A stretch of 64,000 bases of DNA, taken from positions 20,836,898-20,900,897 of the forward strand of contig NW_024037076.1 of NCBI RefSeq assembly GCF_015706575.1, given 5' to 3'. This document shows, in pieces, positions 20,397-32,329 of the stretch. The stretch's first letter is position 1, and each line of letters opens with the position of its first letter. A program made the position numbers and the translations under genes. This DNA is from Patiria miniata. Lineage: Eukaryota; Echinodermata; Asteroidea; Valvatida; Asterinidae. A model generated the notes under the pieces. That model made no database searches. It saw only the letters and a list, made by a program, of their open reading frames with translations, and was not told where the DNA came from.

Positions 20397-22753
20397 TGTT
20401 AGTTCGCTCACTGCGCACCTTGCGCGCCGACACGGCGTGGACAGATACAGCATACCGTCCCAGGGTATATACGTTTAGCGGGCGGTATGGCACTAAGTTG
20501 CGGGGACGCTTTGTGCATCCTCGGCCAAAATATGCGTGTAGGTCGATACCAATAACCAACTTGAATAATCTGTTCTAGGCTTTCTACACAACGTACGGGC
20601 CTTGCTACCAGATTTGGACTGAGCAGTCTGATTGGTTAAGGATCAGGAGACTAATGGAAATTCAAGTTGTGCCTAGTCGTTCACGTGTCAGAGTTGTAAT
20701 GACTGGAGTCATGGACTCGACTCGAGTCACAATTTTTGGTGACTCGACTCGACTTGAGTCCCTCATCAGAAGACTGGACTCGACTCGAGTGAATGCTAAT
20801 AAGACTCGGGCTCAGTTGGAAAAGTAATTGTTCGTGATTTTGGCATTATGTCATTTTTTTTTGTCAACCGACAGGCAATTGCAGTTTTTCCCGACAGAAT
20901 TTACGGTATTTTCTCCTACACAACATAAACTGGTCGTGTAATTTGATGTTGTCAGAGTGTCTCGAACATTCTTGGGGCGGGGATGGACCTCATCCGACAC
21001 TAGGCGGTGTGTTAACTGTAATACTTACGCATAGCCTCCATTTCAGGCGTTTTTCAACGTGTAATTTACACAAACTCGAAGTAATAGCATTGGTGTTTAC
21101 GTCAGTGACAGAATGCAATTGACAGGAAGGAACAGAAAGGCTGGCGTGGATTTAGGCTGCTTAGGAAAATCGTTTCACATTTTGTGTGAGTCGCGAAAGG
21201 GCGGGGGGGTGGAAGAAGGTGGCTCGCCAGTACAACTATTGAAATACGAGGCTTTAAATATCAAGTCACTATGAATAACAGAGCTTAATGACGGAAAGAT
21301 AGTGGGTGTACTTTATAACAAAAAAAACCGATGCATTTCCCGATAACAACAATGTACGTTTGGCATACACTGTCAGAAATCAGTCGGATTTGTTAACAAA
21401 ATACGTTCCTTTGCGATGACTATCAACAAACCTTGTCAACTGGTTCCGCTTGTCCGACTCAATGCTTCATGTCTGTAGACCTGTCGTTTCCACGTAATTG
21501 GCCATGAGTCTAACGCAAGTAAATTATTTTACATGCGGGAAACCCCTGAAAATTGGGCATGAGTTTTTCAGAGTCCTGAGGGGAGCTTGGAGATAATTCG
21601 GTTTATGTTTATGACGCTAATTTTTGGACGTGATATTCAAAGGGAAAAAAAGACAGAGAAAAGCGTTACTAAGATGTGCTCTTATGGAGGGATAGATGAT
21701 GGGGATACTCTGGGGCAGACACGGGGCGCCATCCGGCCGGCAAGGTCGCCCGTAATGTACCTTGAAATATCCACCGGGAAATATCGGCGGGTAGGTAACG
21801 ACTCGCTCAAGCTATACCGCTCCCCGGGGATTAATCCAGGTATTGATTATGCCTCGCTCCGAATTAGAAGGCACGCGTGGCGTACTTGTAAGGCATTTAG
21901 CCAGCGTCGTCGTTGAGATACACTAGGGAGTTGCCTGGAAGGGGATGGAGGAATGACAATCATCTAGCAAAAATACAGGCTGGTTGAACGGTATAGACAA
22001 AACTTGATTAAGTTGATCGAGCGATAGATTATTGCAGCCTTCCCTTTTAACTGTCGAACAATGGCAAATTGGCAAAAATTGTCTTTAAGGATTTAGCATG
22101 ATATATTTGATAATTTTGATAATAAACTCATTGCCCATTCAAAAGGTTCCCCAAACGTCAAACAGCCTAGCATGATGATGTGGCAACACGGCGCGAATGC
22201 CCCAGCCAAGGTCAACAACAATGAACGTTTGCACTCTTATGAAAAGAACAAGCAATAGCCATTGAACAAACTTCCTATAAGTAAATAATTACTCAGTCAC
22301 ATATATGCTTTAGAAAATGTTACTAAAGTAAGGATGTGTAAGTACAATCACCAAAATATACTTTAACAAAATATTAACAAATACAAAATATACCCAAATA
22401 TGAAACAAATATATTACACGGCTGGAATTTACGATTTATGCAGATTAGGCACCCTTCACAAAAGACTTTCAGGTGTGACTCCTTCTAAATATCTCCTCTA
22501 GGGCTATAAGAATCTATCTGCCAAGTTTAGTGCTTTGGACCAGTCGGTCACGATCTTTGCAACAATTGGGTCCAAGCCACCTTACTAAATGCATGGATTT
22601 TCCAATCATTTTTTTATAAATCTAGTGCCAAAGAGACTATGCTGTGAATGTGACGAATTGTGGGTTTTAGTATTACCATCAGACTATTACGTGCGTCCAG
22701 AACACATCTCCCACAGGGAGCCTAATTTGCATACGTATCCACAATTTTGGATA
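20397..22753. other. No gene recognised; hAT-like end with GACTC repeats
   Basis: At 20693-20815 a word like CAGAGTTGTAATGACTGG is followed by repeats of GACTCGACTCGAGTC. The layout resembles the ends of the hAT element at 40453-42607, where GAGACC is repeated, so this may be a truncated relative. The rest (20820-22750) shows no coding frame I can support. An open frame at 21587-21916 has no recognisable content. Confidence 0.4.
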
Positions 22754-23193
22754 TGACAAGAAACACAATAAAGGGGGCCACTTTGCTACCGTCACGTTAG
22801 CAGTTTTTGTCAAATGTTGTGATTTTTTGTTGAATACCTGAAACCACCAAAGAAGAATTTCAACACATGAATGGACATGCAGCCTATTGCTAAAGATAAT
22901 TTGAATGGATTATTTGTATTGCTTTTTGACATTATCCTCACATTTCCATCAAGTAGTTGACGGAAAGCTTGGATAACTCTTTCCGTCCATTTTGATGGAA
23001 ATTTGAGGGTGAGTTTAAAAATTCGACAAGAAAATAATTCAACACATATTACATGTATTATGAGCCTACCTGTCCATTCACACTTCCAAAACTTTTTGGG
23101 TGGTTTCAGGTACTGTAAAAAAAATTACAACCATTTGAAAAAACTGCTAACGTGACGCAAGCAAAGTGGTCCCCTATATTGCGTTTATTGTCA
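22754..23193. mobile_element. Palindromic MITE of about 440 bases
   Basis: The left end TGACAAGAAACACAATAAAG and the right end, read inward, TGACAATAAACGCAATATAG are inverted repeats. They continue through GGCCACTTTGCT...GTCACGTTAGCAGTTTTT and its complement, about 60 bases in all. A second inverted pair sits inside (ACCTGAAACCACC against GGTGGTTTCAGGT), as does a central hairpin with TTTCCATCAA and TTGATGGAAA-like words near 22950-23005. No gene lies inside. Confidence 0.75.
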
Positions 23194-23589
23194 CATGCAA
23201 TGAGGGTGAGAGAGCAGGTATAGTGCTTAACACCATAGGAACGACGTCGCAAAAAGCCACTTTTAATTGTCATCATTTTGGCCAGTTTGGAGGTGCTTGT
23301 TTGACAGTTCGTGTATGAAAGAAAATGAACAAATACAACGTTCGGAACAGCATTGCACACACAGAATATGATGCTCTAAAAAGCGTTATTATGGATGCTG
23401 AAGGTTGTATAGATTGGATGCATATTTTGACTTCAAGAACGTTTGGAGGAAGTATGCCCCCCAAAATGGATTTTTTAACAAAAACAATGGCAACAAATAC
23501 ATAGTGAACCGCTCTCTTGTTGTAGCCGTGGTGCAACCAAATGACGTCATATTATGGATTTCCAACACACACAAAATCAACATTCTTGC

Positions 23590-25080
23590 CAAATGTTAGG
23601 AAAAGCTACCGAAGCATAATGTGGAATATGGTCATGCCAAGATCCGAAACACCCCCGTCCTGACAGAGTGAATAATGACCTAGGTCTATATCATACAAAT
23701 TACAATCATTCATGAAATTTCGCAAAAAAATTAACTCATTAGATCGTTTACTTACATTTCAACAAATACCAAAGATTGCAAAGTTGTACCTTTTAACTGA
23801 CAAAAACAACACTAGTATTAATCATTCTAAAAAGTACAAATGATTAGAAACATTCCCGACCGTGACGTTTCAGCTTGCTTATAATAACATAGTGCAATTA
23901 ACAAAGCATATAAATGAATACAAAAGCGAATTTGCATTTTAACAGCATCGCCAATCTCCACTTGTGACAAGTTTGCCGAAGCTAGGACAAAATTGATTAG
24001 AATCATACATTCCTGAATTACACTGCACTCGTAATGAGATTTGCCGATGGAAATTTGAAATTGAAATAAACAGTTGAGCCACAAGACATGGAAGAAATTT
24101 AGGCATAATTCCATCTACGGTAATCGATCAAACCCTTTCTACTGTTTGGTGTCATCATGTCTGTAACAGTTGAGTGAAGAAAGTGAACATGCACGCGGTG
24201 AAGGGGTGCAAAAGTCGCCGCGAGCCCGCGAGATTACACGAACTCTTGTGTTATAGTCATAGAAATACTTTTTTTTTCGATTAAACCGAGTCTGTGAAAG
24301 GTTTTAGGAATGTACTATTGTGGGCTTTGTTCCCACAGATGGGAAGCACTACTACGTGGTGCCATCTTTCAGTAAACTGTTCTGCACAGCATGAATTCTC
24401 TCGAAATATGAATGGTTGAAAAGTATTGACATATACGATTTATCGTGGTCCAATTATTAACATGCTAAAGATGCTTAAATGTTTGAGTTGTCTAGCGGTA
24501 GCCAGACGGTATGACGTCACAGGGTACATGGTCTATAAAAAACACTTTTTTTTATTCGATCATTCATTTGACTCCTGTCTTTCAATTCTGTTTGTTTCAA
24601 GCTGAAACGTAACGGGTTGAAATGTATTCAATCCTTTTCACTCTATTTAAATAGTTCAATATGATTAGTTATGTACTTTCAAAATTGAACTACTCTACTT
24701 TTCTTCATTAAAACAGAGTAATCTTACATTATAAATGTTTCCAATATACAGGTGGACTAAATCAAGCATGCATAAGCAATAATGGCGTGATGCAGTTTAA
24801 ATCAGGCATGAACAATTAAATAGTTGTAGCCATGCATGCAATGAATGAATATACTAAATATAAACAAACAAAGGTGCTAAAATGAATGACAAAAAAGCGA
24901 ATTTACTTTTTAAGACAAATTTGTCAAAACTAGGATCAATTAGACAACTATTTTGTGAATTACACTGTACTCGAATGAAATCTTTCGGAGCAGGTTTTGA
25001 TATTGGATTGAATGACGGCGAAAAGATAGCGCTTTAAGACGTATTGTGTACTGACTTCAAGGGACGTAGACATCTATTGT
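23590..25080 (+). repeat. Dispersed repeat family R1, copy 2
   Basis: It matches 60120-61700 in the same orientation: GAAGCATAATGTGGAAT, then ACACCCCCGTCCTGA, then GAACATGCACGCGGTGAA, then GGCTTTGTTCCCA, ATGACGTCAC and AAGCTGAAACGTAACGG, in that order. It lacks the nanos-proximal part present at 59640-60000 and has no nanos sequence next to it. No protein frame is shared with the other copies. Confidence 0.7.
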
Positions 25081-25185
25081 TTTTTCTTTTCTTTTCAACC
25101 GTTTGGGATTACCCCTCGCCACTTAAAATAAAAGTCAGAAAATTACCCTCAAAATAGTTATTAACTGAGTTCTTTGACTAAATAT

Positions 25186-25525
25186 GTGGAGTGATGTGGC
25201 CTCGTGGTTAAGGGCATTGGATTTGTGGTATGCGGGTAAAGCTGCATGTTGTGGTGCGTGTGCCCTTGGGCAAGGCACTTAGTCATGCATTGCTTCTCTC
25301 CACCCAGGAGTAAATGGGTACCTGTGAGGGCAGAGATGGTCATTGTGGTTGAATTAGCTTCTTTGCGCCTGACAGGCTGCATCGAGCTGTAAACTCCCCA
25401 GGGAGCTGAGATGGTATTTGGAATGTTTAATTGGCCCAATGATTAGGGGTAGTAATCGCTTTGATCTTAGTTAAAAGCACTATATGAGAACCCGTTATTA
25501 TTATTATTATCATCATCATCAAATA
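25186..25525 (+). mobile_element. tRNA-derived SINE with (ATT)n tail
   Basis: GTGGCCTCGTGGTTAAGGGC resembles an A box of a Pol III promoter. It is followed by the widely conserved SINE body TGCCCTTGGGCAAGGCACTT, CCACCCAGGAGTAAATGGGT and AAGCACTATATGAGAACCCG, ending in repeated ATT and ATC triplets. This type is common in marine deuterostomes. The B-box region is poorly preserved. Confidence 0.8.
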
Positions 25526-26068
25526 AATACATTAAATCAGTCACGTTATTGTCTTTATAACAGGTACGACTTTTAAATAACTGAACGATAGCTTTCTTGC
25601 CTAAATTAAAATATTCCAACTTAAATAGCTGTCGTCAGATTGTCTTTACTCCAACAATACTCATCCCGACACATTTCAGCCTGTTCTCAACAGTTCATGC
25701 TTAAACTTCCGAGGCCAGCTATTTCCATATGAGAGTGCGTAATTCTGTTACAATTATAGTCAGTGTAAAAATGAAAATAAGACAACTTTTTAATGTTCCT
25801 AAGTGTTTATCTAACTCCAGGGATTAACCCACCCGCTCCCACCCCCCTCCCCGTGTGCGGAGTTTCCCGAACGACGCCAGTTTTCTTTTCCTGCATGTGG
25901 TCATACGGACCTGTAGGAATGTTGACAAGATAATAAAAACGTTTAGGCTACTGTTGGAACTTGACTTCTACTTTGTTTTGACATATCAATTTTAGAAATT
26001 ACTCACTCAGTTTGTTGCAAGAAGCCAGAACTGAAAAGTTTTGGGAGCTACCCCACTCTCCCCCGAGT

Positions 26069-27040
26069 TCATTGAAAAGTTATCGCTTCCTCGAGGTGCA
26101 CGAGTCGTCTGCAAAATAACTCGCGTAGCCCTTTGCGAAATTGACGGTATTTGAAGGCGTAGATGACTGGATTGACGCAGCAATTGCCAGCAACCATCCC
26201 TACAGATAGCAGCAAGTACCACGCGTCGAAGTTGACATTCCAGCCCAGATTGAACAAGAGATAGATGACCTGGTTTGGAGTCCAGCACACCAGGAAGGTG
26301 ATGAAGACGATCAAGAGCATCTTGAAGGTATTACGTCTAGCTCGGAGTAGGGACTCCATCACACCTTCTGGTTGGGCGTTGCCATCAGCGGTGGACGTTC
26401 CAGCAGTTGGACCTACGTTGGCAGGTGCCGGTCCAACCCGGGCCGCTCCTCTCTTGAGCTCCACGCTGATGCGAATGTACGCAAACAGCATCACTGCCAC
26501 CGGCACGATGTACTGCAGAACGGCCGTCAGGCCCCCGATGATTTTGGACCGATTCGCCACACTCGAGACGCACCTACCGCTTTGTTCGTTAAAGGTGGTA
26601 ATGCCGTAAGAGTTAATTACGGCTCCAATGATCCAACACGCCGCAATGGCCACGCCAACTTTCAGTCTTGGGCGCTTGGCGAAGGCTGCTTGGTACTTAA
26701 ACGGGTGAACGATGGCGAAGTACCGCTCCAGAGTCAACGACAACAGATTGTACGTTGATACGACAAACAGGAGGAAGGATGCAAAGTTGGAGAACCAGAC
26801 GTGGCACACTACCCACCCGAGGGCGTTGTTTGGCACCGGGTCTGGTAGCGGGGCCTCGCTCTGCAGAAGAATCAATAGTGAACCAAGAAGATCCACCACA
26901 GCTTGGTGGAAGATGAAGGCGTTGGTACGAGTCTGCATCGATGAGACTTTACCGATGACAACACAGACAAGACTGTTGCCCAAGATGCCGACAATACCCA
27001 CGATGGTCTTGAAGACACGCAGCCATAAAATCTCCTCCAT
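26069..27040 (-). CDS. Rhodopsin-like (class A) orphan GPCR 2
   Basis: Single-exon, 323 residues, same architecture as the gene at 17934-18917: GILGN in TM1, C before TM3, ERY, CWTP, NPVIY and helix 8 FRKGLRELFC. Differences gather on the extracellular half. TM3 reads HVWFSNFASFLLFVVSTYN, and TM4 plus loop 2 read WIIGAVINSYGITTFNEQSG before the conserved cysteine. The third cytoplasmic loop is two residues longer (STADGN). The C-tail ends ITFQ. One N-glycan site (NRS) in loop 2 is kept, while the NLT site of paralogue 1 is lost. It should act as a plasma-membrane G-protein coupled receptor of unknown ligand. The promoter is nearly the same as that of paralogue 1. It is closer to the 46-kb paralogue, with which it shares flanking DNA. 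Confidence 0.93.
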   Translation of the reverse strand: MEEILWLRVFKTIVGIVGILGNSLVCVVIGKVSSMQTRTNAFIFHQAVVDLLGSLLILLQSEAPLPDPVPNNALGWVVCHVWFSNFASFLLFVVSTYNLLSLTLERYFAIVHPFKYQAAFAKRPRLKVGVAIAACWIIGAVINSYGITTFNEQSGRCVSSVANRSKIIGGLTAVLQYIVPVAVMLFAYIRISVELKRGAARVGPAPANVGPTAGTSTADGNAQPEGVMESLLRARRNTFKMLLIVFITFLVCWTPNQVIYLLFNLGWNVNFDAWYLLLSVGMVAGNCCVNPVIYAFKYRQFRKGLRELFCRRLVHLEEAITFQ

Positions 27041-27140
27041 GTTGGTTTATTTGCTGTGAACTTTATCAGACCCTTGCTAAAAAAAAATCATAAACCTCCC
27101 TTTGCGTCTGTATGCCGAGACGAGGTGCGGCCCAGCCTCT

Positions 27141-27150
27141 TTTATATAAG
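27141..27150 (-). promoter_or_regulatory. TATA box of GPCR 2
   Basis: On the minus strand CTTATATAAAAGAGGCTGGG lies about 100 bases before the ATG and is followed by CCGCACCTCGTCTCGGCATA. This is the best TATA match of the three receptor promoters. Confidence 0.7.
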
Positions 27151-28360
27151 TCACCTCATTAATAATTCATATTCTTGCCCTTATTCAATTTGTAATTTGG
27201 TGTAATAATATTATGCTTTAATACGACTTTGGAATACATTACTGAAAAGCTCCGAAGGGCATATATGAAAGGACCACTTTCGAGGCAATTCGCCTTTGTC
27301 GTCTCTACAACACATTAACCTAGAAATGGTGACATTTGAAAAACTCGTTGAACACACGAATATTCACACGTAATTATAAAGTAACTGTCAGAAGTAGTGT
27401 CGATACAAATAGGTTTTCTGTGTGACAAGCTCGTACCAGGGATACAAAAGTTAGAAACAAATTAACATTTACTACCTACAGTCAGAGTCCTTTTTTTAAT
27501 GTAATATGGTTGATTTCTTTTTTTTTCGCCTGAAAATCAGCTCCGCCAAATTAAATAAGTTCAGGACCTTAGTTGAGTCCTGAGCCAATTGACGTTTTCA
27601 GATTCACTGCTGGTCATCATAATTGTCGAGTCCCATAGATGCACCGCTTTTAATTACATTAAGTTGGTGCCATAGAATACATAGTAATAGTGTTGGAGGT
27701 CAGTCCCAAGCGAAGAAAATTAATGACAAATTTTCAATTTACACACGGAGGTGCAATTTTTTGCATGGGGCCTAATTTGATTGGTGTTTTTTTAACTGTC
27801 CGACTACAATATTGCAAATTGGTTCCTTTGGCGGTCGAAAAGAAGAAACGATTATACTTCACCTTTTCATGAGGTCCTTACCAACTTCAGATTGGCGTAA
27901 TTTTGCCAAAAAAGAAAATTCCGTTATCAATTTCTCAACCGAGAAGATCTATATTTTAACAAGTTTTTTCGAAAAGCTGAGGAGAGAGTTCTTTTTTGTC
28001 TAGAACGCGTCAAAATGTTGCTTTTTATTTTTAAACAAAAACAGTGGGCTGCCAACCGCAGTCTCTGACATTTCAATTCGAAGAAGCTTTTATTTGCAGA
28101 AATTTGATAGAAGTGGATTAGGATCGGTGTTAAGTACAAAATATTGTCCAACAAACCTGCATTTTTTGCACGAAATAACCTTCGGTTTATCATGATTCAA
28201 AGTGCAGCACCGATAATGGACTATTTTGTCAACTGACATTGAGTCCTTATAGATAGGCTACGTACGTTTATCGTCATGGAATTTAGGACACAACACAAGC
28301 TGTAAAAACGGGAAAACCAATCAAAATAGAAAACATGAAGACTTTTTATTATAATCTAGG

Positions 28361-29121
28361 CCTACCAACATGTTCGTCTCGGGTTTGAGCCCTTCATATT
28401 TTATTATGACAAGTCGACTGTAACGAGCGCCCTCTACCCTTATCATGCAACAATGCATTTTAAGAAAAACGATTAGAAAGCGAGTACCCACCGCACACTA
28501 TCCGAGGGCGTTTGTTACCTCTAACTTCCTTGATACATTTTATATGACTTGCAAGTGTGCTTCTAGGTCTGAGAATTTTGATGAGCGGGCAAGGGGTGTA
28601 GCCAAGTGAATTAGGAAATTATGAAATTTAAACTGACTTGTCAAGAAACGAATAAAAGAACTTTATACCGTGTAACCTTTCGATTAATGTTAGCTTTCTT
28701 GTCTGACCTATTTCTTGTCAATATGTTGTGCCAGTCTTTCTTTTCTGAAGATACGCCCGGCGTATCGTCAGACCCTCTAGTTTCTTACATTTTGAGCAGA
28801 AGTTGATGTCATTAAATGATTAGGTGTTGAGTACGGTTTCAGGGTTGTAGAGCGAAGTTTTTCAACAAAATTGTAAAAGGGAGTGAAAAGCTACTCAAAA
28901 AAGGTACGTAATACAGCACTTCATATCCGAAATGTTAAATGTATTTATTACAAAACTTGGCAAAAATAATGAAATGAGCTACATGAAATCCGTGTGTAAT
29001 AATGTCTTACATTCTTTACAGGGCAATACTTTAGCACAGTTGACTTCGCTATCATCTCTCAATCACGTCGCTTATTGTGCATATGCCCCTAAATAACAGT
29101 GCCAATTCCAACACGAGACGA
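28361..29121. other. No gene recognised
   Basis: Mixed intergenic DNA. The plus frame 28621-28806 is open for 61 codons without recognisable content. Nothing is supported. Confidence 0.45.
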
Positions 29122-29260
29122 ATTTGTCGATGCGGCATCTGTGATACCCTTGATGGTTGGCCGCACCGCTTTACAGCCTACGATCATACGCGAATAGTCA
29201 ATATAATAGAGGGCTAATAGCTCGTTGTGCACATCTGTGGTTGAGCAAGTAGAGGGCGTT
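29122..29260 (-). promoter_or_regulatory. Orphan nanos-type 5' flank
   Basis: Read on the minus strand, this stretch contains TTAGCCCTCTATT, GACTATTCGCGTATGATCGT and GCGGCCAACCATCAAGGGTA, in the same order as 3345-3433 before nanos A and as the minus strand of 55683-55760 before nanos C. No nanos coding sequence follows (28800-29120 was checked by eye). It is either a relic of a deleted sixth copy or a repeat that nanos happened to adopt. Confidence 0.55.
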
Positions 29261-29739
29261 TCAAGCCAACGAATAGTCTGAGTATCACCTGTTATCCACG
29301 GAGCCAATCTCCTGTATAACGTCTGATATGTCTTGACATGCAGATATAATATGCAAGCCGCGCGCCAGCCAATCGGAGTCGATTTTACTAATCGTGACGT
29401 CCTTTTATTCCTAAATCAGGACTAAATGGTTCGATTGGTCAATTCGAATGCAGTATTTGTAATATATGAATTCCTCAAAGCCAATTTCGACACTTAAGAA
29501 GCTTCAACAAATGCTGTGCATCTGCCCATAGAGTTACGTGTGTGCCCTTATCTCATACAAGGTCTGTGAGGTGTTCGTTCATCCATGAAGAAGGGCAATG
29601 AGCTGATGGAATATCCCACTTTCAAAACAGGGGTGGGGGAGTAGGCTGCATAAGAGGAAGTGGTTGTTGAACATAAACAATTGGCGACACAAGTACTGAT
29701 GTGGTGATTTCATTTATTACTAAAAAAACAATTGATCTA
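29261..29739. other. No gene recognised
   Basis: Intergenic DNA without a supported frame. It may contain part of the 3' flank of the candidate gene at 30012-30735, since AATAAAATAAAA on the minus strand lies just beyond at about 29755-29762. Confidence 0.4.
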
Positions 29740-30011
29740 CATGTATTCCTGTTTTATTTTATTTCACACACGTCAAACAAGGCGTATGGATAAAAGACAA
29801 TTATAACATACAATATAAAACATCAAAATACACAATACATTTACAATGGCTATCAGGAACAACTAACATACGTACATGTACATTTGTGTACATTCATTTA
29901 CATGATGTTTAACATAAAATAGTTCTAATTTGGTGGCAAAAGTAAGCTCTGGCAATGAGATAAATGTGGCTAAAGAAATGGCAGCTCTGACTTCCTCTGA
30001 TTGGGCGGTCT

Positions 30012-30735
30012 ATTTTCTCAAATCACCACAGCTTTTGCTGTTGGCCACGTCTTCTCCGCCACAGCTTTGATGGGCCCACCTCTGTCAAGGGCACAATAGT
30101 CTATCTTTTTCTTCGTCCTTAATTCCATCGGATTCTAATAAGGAAAGAAAGGAATTAAAAAACATTTACATTTTATTTTTTCCTTTTCTAAACATATAGA
30201 AAATGCATACGGGGTCTTCAGCTTTTTAGGCCATCACATGAACATAACAGTAAATTGCGTTCCTTTTTGAGTTGATACCTCCAACCAAGTTCAACTAGGC
30301 TGCCAAACATTACAGAAATATCTACATGAATAATATTTAGTAAATAATAAAACGTGTGCAATTAGTGCACACCATTGTTCACCCACGTACAAACACTGTC
30401 TAATCACACCTAAACAAAAGTGGACTTGGCCAGAAATCACAGCGTGCCTTGCTCAAGCCACGCACGGCGTGCCAAGAAAGCTGCTTCCATCGCATACGAA
30501 GCCAACTTTTACATCACAGTTACAATGTCTTCTGATAAAGTATCTTCATATTTTTTTAGATGCAAATAATCTTTATACTGTAAGCTTGAATATCATATAG
30601 TTTTTAGAGTCCCTGAGGAATTGTAAAGGGGAGAACTTACCGGAGAGAAACAGCAAGTTGGCAGCACAACGATGGGAGTAGGTCGATTATCATCTGTTGA
30701 TCGTACACGTTCCAATGCAGTTTCAAACAACGCTT
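30012..30735 (-). CDS. Candidate 3' end of a spliced gene, unknown family
   Basis: Minus strand. An open stretch of about 33 codons (SEALFETALERVRSTDDNRP, ending LPTCCFSP) stops at a good 5' splice site CTCTCCG|GTAAGT (30639/30640). A 3' splice site with a pyrimidine tract, TTCTTTCCTTATTAG, lies near 30138, and the frame then continues in phase for about 38 codons (NPMELRTKKKIDYCALDRGG, ending TAKAVVI) to a TGA near 30015. A poly(A) signal (AATAAA) is at about 29755. Consistent phase, both splice sites and a poly(A) signal support a real terminal pair of exons. A possible 3' splice site (GCGCTAATCAG) precedes the upstream exon, so earlier exons would lie to the right. I do not recognise the protein. 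It may be a host gene or a transposon gene. Confidence 0.4.
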
Positions 30736-30739
30736 CTGA

Positions 30740-31400
30740 TTAGCGCAAAAACTTTAGGCTGAAATGGACGGGCTTTAACATTGGCCAATCAACTTCATTT
30801 TTACATTAGCTTTGGACAAACTCATGCTGTTTATTTTATAGCTCGAACGAAAGAAATCGGTAGAGGGCGTCCAGAGTTGTGAGTTCATATGAGCCGCATT
30901 GTGTGACAGGATTCTTCGTGAACATCGTTTTTGCATTGTAAAATTGGAGATACCGACTGTTTGTACTTGAAAAATGACGGATCTTTAAAGTAATTAAAAA
31001 ATAATCTAAAAATATCATTAAAAAGAGGAATAATGAACTTTCAATTTGCCGAAAGAACGAACTTGAAAGCATCGAGGGTTCAAAAGTTATGTTCTCAAAA
31101 AGGAAAAAATCGTGCGTTTTTTGAGGTTTTCTGGAGGATTTCCGCTTTGCACACAATGCAGCGGGAGCCTGTCGCTTAGGTTGCGCTAAGAAATTCATGA
31201 GTGACAACAACAGCCGGGCGCAATATCGTACAACGGGTGAATGACCGAACACCTGATATAAAAAGCGCTCCGCAATCTAGGAGGTCAAGTAGCGGGGTCT
31301 TGCCCAATTAATCAGCGAATATGTTCAAGCATAATATACCATTACATAGACTAGCCAACGAACGCCACTTGCAGAATAGCACTCTTAGCAGCTTTTTAAA
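30740..31400. other. No gene supported
   Basis: The minus strand is open at 30836-31252 (138 codons). The protein is Phe/Leu/Ser-rich without a recognisable domain, the DNA is AT-rich and there is no splice or promoter context. I do not call it a gene. Confidence 0.4.
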
Positions 31401-31404
31401 AATG

Positions 31405-31910
31405 GCGTTGTTTCATAAATTTTATTTATTGAAGTTATCAACCTGATCTATTTGTAAACTATTCTGTCAGCTTGAATGATTTTTACTTAACTGAATGAAG
31501 CTAATGTAACTTGTAAAAGATAATGAATGGACAGCATTTGCACACACAAAAGTACGTTGGGCGATGGAGGTAGCTATACCTCCATGGTTGGGTAGTTTTC
31601 AGATTTTGTAATTTTGCTCATTTGCAACTATATAGAACCTACAGTACAAATAGGAAATCGTAATTTCGCCCCAAATGGTGATGTTGTTTTGATGATTTGA
31701 TTTGTTTATTAAAGTTGTGACAATTCTAGAACTGCATAACCTAAAACTTGTATCAGGCAATTCTTTTCACCTATGTGACCTGTCACTCTTACTTTAAATG
31801 GTCTTAAAAATTGTACCAAGAACTTGAACATTTGTTTTCAAAACGTAAACCAAACAAATGTAAATATCAGAACCAAAATACGTTTACTTTTTTTTTATTC
31901 GAATGTTAAT
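31405..31910 (-). repeat. Repeat family R3, copy
   Basis: It matches 38340-38815 in the same orientation (TTATCAACCTGATCTATTT, AACTGAATGAAGCTA, GGACAGCATTTGCACA, CTACCTCCATGG-like) and 34000-34330. It matches 10800-11175 inverted. At 31560-31585 it represents an empty site for the TTAGGG-hairpin insertion seen at 38517-38659. Confidence 0.7.
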
Positions 31911-32076
31911 GTTTATAACATGATTAGCGTTTCCTATGGGTCTGTGCACATAGTAATTTACTTCCCCTTTGTGTTTATTCCTCCTTTTAGCCCCTTTGTG
32001 TTTATTCCTCCTTTTAGAACCACGGCACACTTAAGTTGGCGAACCTTCGCCAAGTCCAAACAGTGGGTTCTTATTA

Positions 32077-32260
32077 AAGCCCGGTTAATACTCGGCGCGA
32101 AAGCGAAAGCGAACGCGAATTTGTGACGTCGTGGCAAGTATTCGCGCTGCGAATTCGTAAAAGTTGAACATATTTTAACTCGGGCGAATTTCGCAGCGAA
32201 TGCTTCGTGACGTCAAATTCGCTTCGCATTCGTATTCGCATGAAGTATGAACCGGGCTTA
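32077..32260. mobile_element. MITE with AAGCCCGGTT ends
   Basis: The left end AAGCCCGGTTAATACT and the right end, read inward, AAGCCCGGTTCATACTTCAT are inverted repeats. The inside alternates words such as GCGAATTC, GCGAAAGCG and TGACGTC and folds back on itself. TTAA or TTA flanks both sides. It is about 184 bases and non-coding. Confidence 0.75.
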
Positions 32261-32329
32261 AGGTTCGGTACATCGATTCATACATCAGCGAACATGCCAA
32301 ACAATGTGATATGTAATACTATGTATGTT

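Larger units (their letters stand above)
25560..28360 (-). repeat. Segmental duplication unit carrying GPCR 2
   Basis: The unit is collinear with 46060-48650. Shared stretches on both sides of the receptor gene include GCTTTCTTGCCTAAAT, TTGTTGCAAGAAGCC, TAGGTTTTCTG.GTGAC, GACAAATTTTCAATTT, GGAGGTGC.ATT and AATAGAAAAC.TGAAG. About 900 bases upstream and 500 bases downstream of the coding sequence match. The distal end (AATGGACT..TTTGTCAA through AATAGAAAACATGAAGAC) recurs a third time at 34465-34583 without a receptor gene. Confidence 0.8.

Noticed and set aside
20182-20578. ORFs of 118-125 codons on both strands
   Set aside because: Both strands are open because of inverted CGTACG-rich transposon ends; no protein features.
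30836-31252. 138-codon minus-strand ORF as a gene
   Set aside because: Low-complexity hydrophobic content, AT-rich codons, no splice, promoter or homologue recognised.
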